A stretch of DNA of 8,239 bases from Moraxellaceae bacterium UBA2477 (GTDB lineage Bacteria; Pseudomonadota; Gammaproteobacteria; Pseudomonadales; Moraxellaceae), in the NCBI GenBank assembly GCA_002342025.1, contig DDPD01000032.1, forward strand, positions 1 through 8,239. Direction: 5' to 3'. Positions 1 through 6,586 of the stretch are shown here, piece by piece. The translations under genes were made by a program, and so were the position numbers. Each line of letters begins with the position of its first letter. Positions within the stretch are counted from its first letter, which is position 1. The notes beneath the pieces were generated by a model that made no database searches, was not told where the DNA came from, and saw nothing but the letters and a program-made list of their open reading frames with translations.

Positions 1-632
1 CAGTGCAGATTGCCTTCGCTGGTGATAACCAATGGGTTGATTTCCAGCAACGCCAGATCCAGGTCGGTGAACATCTTGCCCAGGCCCATGAAGATCTTCA
101 CGAACTGCTTGACCTGTTCAGCGCTGAGGCCGAGCTGGTAGGCCAGTTCGCGACCCTGGTAAGCCTGTGGGCCAACCAGCGGATCAATAGCTGCCGTCAG
201 GATCTTTTCTGGGGTGTCGTGAGCAATCTTCTCGATGTCCACGCCGCCTTCGGTCGATGCCATGAAGACGATGCGACGCGTTGCGCGATCGACCACAGCA
301 CCCAGATACAGTTCACGGTCGATGTCGGTGCAAGTCTCAACGAGAATCTTGGAAACCGGCTGACCTTTAGCGTCTGTCTGGTAGGTCACTAAGCGCGTGC
401 CGAGCTGGGCGCGAGCAAAAGCTTCAACGTCGTCCAGCGACTTCACCAACTTAACGCCACCGGCTTTGCCACGGCCACCGGCGTGGACCTGAGCCTTAAC
501 GACCCAAACATCGCCGCCAATGCGTTCAGCAGCGGCGCGGGCTTCTTCCGGTGTCGAGGCAGCAAAGCCCTTGGACACTGGCAGGCCATATTCGGCAAAC
601 AGCTGCTTGCCCTGATACTCGTGCAGATTCAT
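1..632 (-). CDS. sucC: Succinyl-CoA synthetase (ADP-forming) beta subunit, partial (N-terminal 210 residues)
   Basis: This is the beta subunit of succinyl-CoA synthetase, the cytoplasmic TCA enzyme that couples succinyl-CoA cleavage to nucleotide triphosphate synthesis in a complex with SucD. The reading frame opens with MNLHEYQGKQLF, the characteristic SucC N-terminus, and stays open to the left edge. About 210 of the usual roughly 388 residues are present. The ATP-grasp nucleotide site is visible: Lys46, the glycine-rich loop AGGRGKAGG at 51-59, and Glu107. Asn199, which binds the metal-nucleotide in the family, lies in LLEINPLV. The C-terminal CoA-ligase domain is outside the window. The start at 632 is fixed by the conserved N-terminus and a Shine-Dalgarno-like GAGTGGTGA at 640-648, seven bases upstream. 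The gene begins 29 bases after lpd with no terminator between them, so it should be cotranscribed; sucD is expected next. Confidence 0.97.
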   Translation of the reverse strand, partial: MNLHEYQGKQLFAEYGLPVSKGFAASTPEEARAAAERIGGDVWVVKAQVHAGGRGKAGGVKLVKSLDDVEAFARAQLGTRLVTYQTDAKGQPVSKILVETCTDIDRELYLGAVVDRATRRIVFMASTEGGVDIEKIAHDTPEKILTAAIDPLVGPQAYQGRELAYQLGLSAEQVKQFVKIFMGLGKMFTDLDLALLEINPLVITSEGNLH

Positions 633-661
633 CGTGTGATCACCACTCGTTGTAAAAAGAG

Positions 662-2095
662 TTACTTGCGCTTGCGTTGAATGGCGTGGATCGCACGACC
701 ATCAACCGCCAGCGCCGCTTCGTGCACTACTTCCGACAGCGTCGGGTGAGCAAAGCACATCAACTGCAGGTCTTCGACGCTGGCGCCGAATTCCAATGCA
801 ATCAGTCCTTGGTGGATGATGTCGCCGGCGGCTGGGCCGATAACATGCATTCCGAGCAGACGATCCGTTTTGGCATCGGCCACAAATTTCACAAAGCCTT
901 GGTTATCGTCCGAGGCCAGTGCGCGACCGTTCACCGCAAAGGCGAACTGGCCGGTTTTCACGTCAAAGCCTTCAGCTTTGGCACGCTCTTCGGTCATGCC
1001 AACCCAGGCCACTTCCGGATGCGTGTAGATCACCGAAATGATCAAGTCATAATTAAATTGCGCATGGTGTCCGGCGATGATTTCAGCCGCCATCACGCCC
1101 TCTTCCATGGCCTTGTGCGCCAGCATCTGGCCACGCACGAGATCGCCGATGGCGAATACGCCCGGCACCGAGGCACGGCACTGGTCATCAACCGCGACAA
1201 AGCCACGCTCGTCCAGCGAGACGCCGGAATCCGAGCTGAGCAGACCCGCCGTGACCGGGCGACGACCAACAGCCACGATGAGCTTGTCGAAGACTTCCTG
1301 CTGCTCGCCCTTGGCATCGGTGAAGTTGACCGTGACTTGGCCATTGGCCACTTGCGTACCGGTAACGCGGGCACCGAGACGGATATCCAGACCCTGCTTG
1401 GTCAGGATCTTCTGCGTTTCCTTGGCAATTGCACGATCGGCAATCGGCAGGAACTGATCCACTGCTTCCAGCACGATCACTTCCGAGCCCAGACGCGCCC
1501 AGACCGAACCCAGCTCCAAACCGATAACACCGGCGCCAATCACGCCTAAGCGCTTTGGCACTGTCTGAAACTCCAGCGCACCCGTGGAATCGACCACCAC
1601 ATCATCGACCAACTTGGCGACTGGAATTTGTACCGGCTCGGAACCCGAGGCCAAAATCACATGCTTGGCCTGAAGAATCTGGACTTCACCCTCATGCGGG
1701 GTGAACTCGACTTGCTTGCCCGCGAGCAGCTTGCCGCTGCCCTGCAGCCAGGTAATGCCATTGCCCTTCAGCAACTGAGCAATACCGCCGGTGAGCTGAT
1801 CAACGACCTTGTCTTTACGTGCCAGCATCGCGGCGAGGTCGAGCTTGACCTCGCCGGTGCTGATGCCGTGGTTGTCGTAACCGGCCTTCAGGTCGTGATA
1901 CTTGTGCGACGAGTCCAGCAAGGCCTTGGACGGGATGCAGCCGACGTTCAAGCAAGTACCACCTAGCGATGGCTTGCCCTTATGCACTCGGCGCTCGATA
2001 CAGATGACCGAAAGGCCGAGCTGAGCCGCGCGAATGGCCGCCTCATACCCGCCGGGGCCGCCACCAATGACTACTAAATCAGCTTGTTGCGTCAT
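662..2095 (-). CDS. lpd: Dihydrolipoyl dehydrogenase (E3 of 2-oxoglutarate dehydrogenase)
   Basis: This FAD-dependent E3 reoxidises the dihydrolipoyl groups of SucB and passes the electrons to NAD+. The 477-residue protein is full length. The FAD-binding fold starts with VVIGGGPGGY (8-17). The redox-active disulfide is Cys48/Cys53 in GGTCLNVGCIPSK. The NAD Rossmann motif GAGVIG is at 187-192. The second FAD motif, VFAIGD, is at 313-318. The active-site His450 and Glu455 lie in HPTLSE of the C-terminal interface domain. One residue is odd: the segment before YTHPE reads LIISVIYTHPE, with Ile353 where the family almost always has proline. The start at 2095 is supported by the N-terminal sequence and GAGAG at 2105-2109, nine bases upstream. 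The gene starts 16 bases after the sucB stop. It is the lpdG-type gene of pseudomonads; whether it also serves pyruvate dehydrogenase or the glycine cleavage system cannot be told from here. Confidence 0.97.
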   Translation of the reverse strand: MTQQADLVVIGGGPGGYEAAIRAAQLGLSVICIERRVHKGKPSLGGTCLNVGCIPSKALLDSSHKYHDLKAGYDNHGISTGEVKLDLAAMLARKDKVVDQLTGGIAQLLKGNGITWLQGSGKLLAGKQVEFTPHEGEVQILQAKHVILASGSEPVQIPVAKLVDDVVVDSTGALEFQTVPKRLGVIGAGVIGLELGSVWARLGSEVIVLEAVDQFLPIADRAIAKETQKILTKQGLDIRLGARVTGTQVANGQVTVNFTDAKGEQQEVFDKLIVAVGRRPVTAGLLSSDSGVSLDERGFVAVDDQCRASVPGVFAIGDLVRGQMLAHKAMEEGVMAAEIIAGHHAQFNYDLIISVIYTHPEVAWVGMTEERAKAEGFDVKTGQFAFAVNGRALASDDNQGFVKFVADAKTDRLLGMHVIGPAAGDIIHQGLIALEFGASVEDLQLMCFAHPTLSEVVHEAALAVDGRAIHAIQRKRK

Positions 2096-2111
2096 AACTT
2101 AATTCTCTCGC

Positions 2112-3302
2112 TCAGATTTCCAGCAACAGGCGGGCCGGATCTTCCACCAGCTCTTTAATGGCCACGAGGAAGCTCACGGCTTCTTTGCCATCAATCAAAC
2201 GGTGGTCGTAGGACAGCGCGAGATACATCATTGGCAGGATCACAACTTGGCCATTCACGGCCATGGGGCGATCCTGGATCTTGTGCATGCCAAGGATTGC
2301 GGTCTGTGGCGGGTTCAAAATGGGGGTGGACAACAGCGAACCGAAAACACCGCCATTGGAGATGGTGAAGGTGCCGCCAGTCATGTCGTCAATGGAGAGC
2401 TTGCCATCACGGGCCTTCTTGCCAAACTCCATCACGCCCTTTTCCATTTCGGCGATGCTCATCTTCTCGACGCTGCGCAGCACCGGCACGACCAGACCAC
2501 GATCCGACGACACGGCTACGCCGATATCCTGGAAGCCGTGATAGACGATGTCATTGCCGTCGATGGAGGCGTTTACAGCGGGGAAGCGCTTCAAGGCTTC
2601 AACGGCGGCCTTGATAAAGAAAGACATGAAGCCCAGCTTGACGCCGTGAACCTTCTCGAACTTCTCCACGTATTGCTTACGCAGGTCCATGACCGGCTTC
2701 ATGTTGACTTCGTTGAAGGTAGTCAGCATGGCGGTGGACTGCTTGGCTTCGAGCAGACGCTCGGCGACCTTGGCGCGCAGACGCGTCATGGGTACACGCT
2801 TCTCGACGCGCTCGCCCACAGACAACGCTAAGGCAGGTGCAGAAACCACTGGGGCCGGCGCAGGGATGGCAGCTGGCTTAGCCGCGGCAACATCCTCTTT
2901 AGTAACCCGACCACCCACGCCACTGCCCGCGACTGCGGCAAGGTCTACACCCGCCTCTGCAGCCGCTTTTCGTGCCGCCGGACCCGCCGCTGCTGGAGCC
3001 GATGCAGTGGGCGCTGGCGCCGCTGCGCTGGCAGCAGGCGCTAAAGCGGCAGGAGCTGCGGCGGCACCGGCGGTGAAAATCGCCAGTACTTCTTGCGACA
3101 GCACCGTATCGCCTTCATTTTTTATGACTTGGCTGATCACACCATCGGCGGGCGCAACCACTTCCATCACGACCTTGTCGGTTTCGATGTCTACAATCAG
3201 TTCGTCACGCTTGACGGCTTCACCGAGCTTTTTGTGCCAAGTAGCCACCGTGCCATCGGCAACGGACTCTGGGAAAACGGGGGCTTTAATTTCCAGACTC
3301 AT
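2112..3302 (-). CDS. sucB: Dihydrolipoyllysine-residue succinyltransferase (E2 of 2-oxoglutarate dehydrogenase)
   Basis: E2 is the structural core of the 2-oxoglutarate dehydrogenase complex. It takes the succinyl group from E1 onto lipoyl-lysine and transfers it to CoA. The 396 residues show the usual order. A single lipoyl domain (about 2-76) carries the lipoylated Lys43 in ETDKVVMEV. An Ala/Pro-rich flexible linker covers 78-107. The peripheral subunit-binding domain, which holds E3, is at about 108-140 (ARKAAAEAG to GRVTKEDV). A second Ala/Pro linker is at 141-161. The catalytic acyltransferase domain (about 168-396) ends with the active-site motif SYDHRLIDG, His367 and Asp371. The single lipoyl domain and the N-terminus MSLEIKAPVFPESV fit SucB rather than the pyruvate dehydrogenase E2 AceF. 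The strong ribosome-binding site just upstream and the 39-base gap after sucA support the start and cotranscription. Confidence 0.97.
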   Translation of the reverse strand: MSLEIKAPVFPESVADGTVATWHKKLGEAVKRDELIVDIETDKVVMEVVAPADGVISQVIKNEGDTVLSQEVLAIFTAGAAAAPAALAPAASAAAPAPTASAPAAAGPAARKAAAEAGVDLAAVAGSGVGGRVTKEDVAAAKPAAIPAPAPVVSAPALALSVGERVEKRVPMTRLRAKVAERLLEAKQSTAMLTTFNEVNMKPVMDLRKQYVEKFEKVHGVKLGFMSFFIKAAVEALKRFPAVNASIDGNDIVYHGFQDIGVAVSSDRGLVVPVLRSVEKMSIAEMEKGVMEFGKKARDGKLSIDDMTGGTFTISNGGVFGSLLSTPILNPPQTAILGMHKIQDRPMAVNGQVVILPMMYLALSYDHRLIDGKEAVSFLVAIKELVEDPARLLLEI

Positions 3303-3310
3303 CTTGATAT

Positions 3311-3316
3311 TCCTTC
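3311..3316 (-). promoter_or_regulatory. sucB ribosome-binding site
   Basis: Reading the minus strand, GAAGGA lies eight bases upstream of the sucB ATG. It is the best Shine-Dalgarno match among the suc genes here and fixes the start at 3302. High E2 translation would fit a complex core that needs many E2 copies, but that is inference. Confidence 0.75.
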
Positions 3317-3341
3317 TAGCTCACTAATTGGCTTAACACAT

Positions 3342-6182
3342 TCAGGCTGTTGTGGTGCCGAGGGCATCGGCGACCAAGGCCGCTTGTTCTTTTGCATGTA
3401 AATAAACCGAACCACAGGCAGGCGCTGCTGAAGACGGGCGACCGGCATAGCCTATGGTCAACTCCGGCTTCCACTGACGCACCACGCGCTCAAGGTTATG
3501 GCGCGTGTTGTACCAAGCCCCTTGATTCATTGGCTCTTCCTGGCACCACACCACTTCGCTGGCGTTGCTGTATATCTTCAGAGCATCCACCAACATTCTG
3601 TCGGGGAAAGGATAGAGCTGCTCTACACGCAGAATGGCTATGCCTTCCAGCGCCAGCTCACGACGCTTCTCTAGAAGATCGTAATACACCTTGCCACCGC
3701 AGATGACGATACGCTTTACCGACTCTGGCGCAATGGCATCCAGCTCACCGATTACCGTTTGGAAGCGACCATGCGCTAGGTCTTCCAAGGTCGACACCGC
3801 CAGTTTGTGGCGCAGCAGGCTCTTGGGCGACATGATGATGAGCGGCTTACGTAGCGGGCGCACGGCCTGACGACGTAACAGGTGGAAAATTTGCGCGGGC
3901 GTGGACGGCGTACAGACCTGCATATTGTGCTCAGCACAGAGCTGCAGGAAGCGCTCCAAACGGGCCGACGAATGCTCAGGTCCCTGCCCTTCATAGCCAT
4001 GTGGCAACAGCATGGTCAGGCCGCAGAGACGCTCCCACTTGGTTTCGCCGCTAGAAATGAATTGGTCAATAACCACTTGGGCGCCGTTCGCAAAGTCACC
4101 AAACTGAGCTTCCCATATGATCAGTGCATTTGGCGTAGTGGTGGCATAGCCATATTCAAAGGCTAGCACTGCTTCCTCTGAAAGCAGCGAATCAAAAATA
4201 TCAAATCGACGTGGCTTACTGCTGATGCTCTGTAGTGGCACATACGGCTGGTTGTCTTTCTGGTTGTACATAATGGCATGGCGGTGCGAGAAGGTACCGC
4301 GCCCCACGTCTTGACCCGTGAGACGTACCAGCATGTCTTTGTCGAGCAAGGTGGCGTAGGCCATGATTTCAGCCGCGCCCCAGTTCAACTCCAAGTTGCC
4401 GGACCACATGCGCTGGCGATCTTCCAGCACCTTTTGTACTTGGCGCTGTACAACAAAGCCTTCAGGCAATGCGCCTAAGCGCTTACCCAGGGCTTGCAGC
4501 TCGGCGATAGGCACCCCGGTTTCCCACTCATCCACCACAGGGTGGTTTAAGTAAGGTGTCCAGTCCACGAAGAGCGTTTTGTTGGGCTCCATCACCAGCG
4601 ATTTCACCACATGCTGGCCAGACTCCAAGGCGAGACGATACTCATTAACCATCGCATCGGCTTCACCCGGTGCGATCACGCCAGCAGCCAGCAGACGCTC
4701 TGCATAAAGTGCCCGCGTGGTCGGCAGGTTGTTAATCACCTGGTACATGATCGGCTGCGTCGACGACGGCTCATCGGCTTCGTTATGGCCGCGACGACGG
4801 TAGCAGTACATGTCGATGACGACGTCTTTCTGGAACTCCATACGGAAGTCCACGGCCAGTTGTGTCACAAACAACACAGCTTCAGGATCATCACCGTTGA
4901 CGTGGAAAATGGGGGGTTGAACCATTTTCGCGACGCCGGTGCAGTACTCAGTCGAGCGTGCGTCATCAATACGGCTGGTGGTAAAGCCCACTTGGTTATT
5001 CACGACAATGTGAATGGTACCGCCGGTGCGATACGCCCGGGTCTGGGACATCTGGAAGGTTTCCATGACCACGCCCTGACCGGCGAATGCAGCGTCACCA
5101 TGAATGCTAATGGGAAGCACCATTTTTCCCGTGACATCGCCGCGACGATCTTGACGCGCACGCACAGAGCCTTCCACCACGGGTGACACAATTTCCAAAT
5201 GCGACGGGTTAAAAGCCATGGCCAAATGCATTTCACCACCAGCGGTGAGGATGTTTGACGAATAGCCTTGGTGATACTTCACATCACCCGAACCTTTGGC
5301 GTTAAAAGTTTTGCCTTCGAACTCATCGAACAGATTGGCGGGGTTTTTACCCAAAATATTGACCAGCACATTCAAACGGCCACGGTGAGCCATGCCAATC
5401 ACGGTCTCTTTGGTGCCGTAGGTGCCAGCGCGCTGAATGCACTCCGTCATCATGGGAATCAGGGACTCGCCACCTTCAAGACCAAAACGCTTTGCACCGG
5501 CATATTTGGTGCCCAGATACTTTTCTAAGCCTTCCGCTGCCGTCAGTTGCTGCAGCAGTTGCTTACGGGTTTCGGCGGAGAAATTAGGATTACCGCGCAT
5601 GCCTTCCATACGCTGCTGCAACCAACGCTTTTCGTTGGTATCCACAATATGCATGTACTCCACGCCGACGCTGCCACAATAAATGGCATTCATGGCATCG
5701 ACCATTTCGCGCAAGGTGCACTCTTCTTTGCCAATCGCGAGATTACCGGTGTTGAACACAGTATCCAGATCGGCTAAGGACAAGCCGTGTTGCGACAGCT
5801 CTAGATCCGGAACGGACGGCCTGGGCATCAAGGCCAGCGGATCGAGCTTGGCGCGTTGATGACCGCGGTTGCGATAACCGGCAATTAATTGCAGCACCGC
5901 GACTTGTCGGCGCTCATGATCAGTACTAACGCGGCTAACCGCCATGGGCTGAGAACGGCTGGAGTTTTTGGCTAAGAGCAGGAATTGCTCACGCACACCT
6001 TGGTGGGGCGTGTCCTGGCTGATATCAGCAACGCGGGGAAGTTTTTCGAAGTAATTGCGCCAATCTTCTGGGATTGTTTGTGGCGCCACTAAATATTGTT
6101 CGTACAGCGCCTCAACATAGGCGGCATTCTCTGCGGAAAGTTGCGAACTTCCTCTCTGGCGCAACATCTGGCCATCTTGCAT
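3342..6182 (-). CDS. sucA: 2-oxoglutarate dehydrogenase E1 component (thiamine diphosphate-dependent)
   Basis: SucA decarboxylates 2-oxoglutarate with thiamine diphosphate (ThDP) and succinylates the lipoyl group of SucB. From the ATG at 6182 it is 946 residues, close to pseudomonad SucA. The N-terminal E1-type segment is at about 15-50 (AAYVEALYEQYL). GMAHRGRLNVL is at 263-273, KYHQG at 302-306 and FNPSHLEIVSP at 324-334. The ThDP/Mg site is spread over HGDAAFAGQG (361-370) and NNQVGFTT (395-402), followed by RRGHNEADEP (463-472). The pyrimidine-binding domain carries GQDVGRGTFSHRH (623-635) and EAQFGDFANGAQ (691-702). The C-terminal domain has QEEPMNQGAWY (881-891). Residue 416 is Gly in EYCTGVAKM, where relatives usually have Asp. 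The frame is also open upstream to a GTG at 6239, but those 19 codons have no family similarity. The 6182 ATG follows GGGA at 6193-6196, a weak Shine-Dalgarno. It is the first gene of the suc block. Confidence 0.97.
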   Translation of the reverse strand: MQDGQMLRQRGSSQLSAENAAYVEALYEQYLVAPQTIPEDWRNYFEKLPRVADISQDTPHQGVREQFLLLAKNSSRSQPMAVSRVSTDHERRQVAVLQLIAGYRNRGHQRAKLDPLALMPRPSVPDLELSQHGLSLADLDTVFNTGNLAIGKEECTLREMVDAMNAIYCGSVGVEYMHIVDTNEKRWLQQRMEGMRGNPNFSAETRKQLLQQLTAAEGLEKYLGTKYAGAKRFGLEGGESLIPMMTECIQRAGTYGTKETVIGMAHRGRLNVLVNILGKNPANLFDEFEGKTFNAKGSGDVKYHQGYSSNILTAGGEMHLAMAFNPSHLEIVSPVVEGSVRARQDRRGDVTGKMVLPISIHGDAAFAGQGVVMETFQMSQTRAYRTGGTIHIVVNNQVGFTTSRIDDARSTEYCTGVAKMVQPPIFHVNGDDPEAVLFVTQLAVDFRMEFQKDVVIDMYCYRRRGHNEADEPSSTQPIMYQVINNLPTTRALYAERLLAAGVIAPGEADAMVNEYRLALESGQHVVKSLVMEPNKTLFVDWTPYLNHPVVDEWETGVPIAELQALGKRLGALPEGFVVQRQVQKVLEDRQRMWSGNLELNWGAAEIMAYATLLDKDMLVRLTGQDVGRGTFSHRHAIMYNQKDNQPYVPLQSISSKPRRFDIFDSLLSEEAVLAFEYGYATTTPNALIIWEAQFGDFANGAQVVIDQFISSGETKWERLCGLTMLLPHGYEGQGPEHSSARLERFLQLCAEHNMQVCTPSTPAQIFHLLRRQAVRPLRKPLIIMSPKSLLRHKLAVSTLEDLAHGRFQTVIGELDAIAPESVKRIVICGGKVYYDLLEKRRELALEGIAILRVEQLYPFPDRMLVDALKIYSNASEVVWCQEEPMNQGAWYNTRHNLERVVRQWKPELTIGYAGRPSSAAPACGSVYLHAKEQAALVADALGTTTA

Positions 6183-6202
6183 AGTCTTTTTTTCCCGAGC
6201 AA

Positions 6203-6280
6203 ACGTGTTTGGGCGATCGGCCTCAACACACGCGTCCACTATTGAATCAGATTCTCACGTGCCTTTTTGAGGCAGCGTGA
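6203..6280 (-). promoter_or_regulatory. Structured sucA mRNA leader (candidate cis-regulatory RNA)
   Basis: Three inverted repeats follow one another in the presumed sucA 5' leader. The first (6280-6255) pairs TCACG with CGTGA and TGCCT with AGGCA around a CAAAA loop: ten base pairs with one bulged C at 6275. The second (6254-6244) is GAATC and GATTC around one T. The third (about 6231-6203) pairs GTGTT with AACAC, with a GGC/GCC inner helix, and ends about seven bases before the GGGA Shine-Dalgarno. No T-run follows any of them, so they are not intrinsic terminators. Published structured RNAs occur upstream of sucA (sucA motif in Burkholderiales, sucA-II in pseudomonads). I cannot tell by eye whether this is one of them. 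Confidence 0.3.
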
Positions 6281-6287
6281 CCCCCAT
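6255..6287 (-). CDS. Possible ten-codon upstream ORF in the sucA leader
   Basis: An ATG at 6287 opens a ten-codon frame reading MGVTLPQKGT, with TGA at 6257-6255. It follows the purine-rich AAGAGAAAGGG at 6298-6288, which could act as a ribosome-binding site. Hairpin 6280-6255 lies wholly inside it and its stop codon forms the last bases of the stem. It is in the same frame as sucA, and this TGA is the nearest in-frame stop upstream of the sucA start. An ORF this short can easily arise by chance, so coding function is speculative. Confidence 0.15.
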   Translation of the reverse strand: MGVTLPQKGT

Positions 6288-6360
6288 CCCTTTCTCTTGA
6301 TGGTGCGTGCTCACCAAAACAGTGCAAAACCATTACACCATTCAGCGCGCGATGCCAGTA

Positions 6361-6377
6361 AGCAATATACGCACCAA
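6361..6377 (-). promoter_or_regulatory. Candidate sucA promoter element (sigma54-like, or a sigma70 -10)
   Basis: On the minus strand the segment reads TTGGTGCGTATATTGCT. It matches the sigma54 core TGGCACG-N4-TTGC at all but two positions, with GG and GC correctly separated by ten bases. The same segment contains TATATT (6369-6364), a fair sigma70 -10 hexamer, with only a poor -35 (TTGGGC, 16 bases upstream). Either reading would start a transcript near 6350 and give a leader of roughly 170 bases. TCA genes are normally sigma70-dependent, so the sigma54 reading should be treated with caution. Confidence 0.3.
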
Positions 6378-6378
6378 C

Positions 6379-6405
6379 TTCACATGCCCAACGTGAACTA
6401 GTTCA
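6379..6405. promoter_or_regulatory. Overlapping dyads, candidate operator upstream of sucA
   Basis: TTCACATGCCCAACGTGAA (6379-6397) is an inverted repeat of TTCAC and GTGAA with a nine-base spacer. It overlaps the perfect 12-base palindrome TGAACTAGTTCA (6394-6405). The shared GTGAA gives three half-sites in alternating orientation directly upstream of the promoter-like element, a good place for a dimeric regulator. It is not the CRP/Vfr pattern, which has TGTGA first and TCACA second. No specific regulator is assigned. Confidence 0.3.
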
Positions 6406-6549
6406 GAAAACCAGCGTCAATGACATATTCTGGATTTTCACCCCATTTCGGCGCGGGCATGGCTGTAAAACCGCTTGATACTAGCGCGATTGCAGGGCGT
6501 GAGGAACCACTACTAAAGTGTGAAAATGCTTTTCTTGACCAACGGAAGT

Positions 6550-6586
6550 AAAAAAGCCCGAGTGACGTTGAAACATCACTCGGGCT
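6550..6586 (-). terminator. Intrinsic (rho-independent) terminator after sdhB
   Basis: On the minus strand an uninterrupted 11-base-pair stem, AGCCCGAGTGA paired with TCACTCGGGCT, encloses a ten-base loop and runs directly into a six-T tract (complement of 6555-6550). It begins 31 bases after the sdhB stop. The GC-rich lower stem and T tract make it a textbook terminator for the sdh transcript. On the plus strand the stem is followed by CTTG rather than a T-run, so it acts in the sdhB direction. Confidence 0.92.

Noticed and set aside
3..680. Plus-strand open frames opposite sucC and the lpd end
   Set aside because: They are shadows of the conserved minus-strand sucC frame, whose ATP-grasp residues are all in place.
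677..1549. Long plus-strand open frame (290 codons) opposite lpd
   Set aside because: It is fully antisense to a gene with all E3 motifs, its translation shows no recognisable domain, and long antisense frames are common opposite GC-rich genes.
2202..3327. Plus-strand open frames opposite sucB, including a very alanine-rich one
   Set aside because: The Ala-rich composition is the reverse reading of the Ala/Pro linkers of SucB. There is no ribosome-binding site or domain evidence.
6255..6280. Leader hairpin as a second intrinsic terminator or attenuator
   Set aside because: In the direction of sucA transcription the stem is followed by GAATCTGATTC, with no T-run.
6379..6397. CRP/Vfr binding site
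   Set aside because: Half-sites are in the opposite order (TTCAC then GTGAA) from TGTGA-N6-TCACA, with a different spacer.
6415..6420. TTGACG on the minus strand as a sigma70 -35 box for sucA
   Set aside because: At 16 to 18 base spacing the downstream hexamers (around TTCACG) do not resemble a -10 box.
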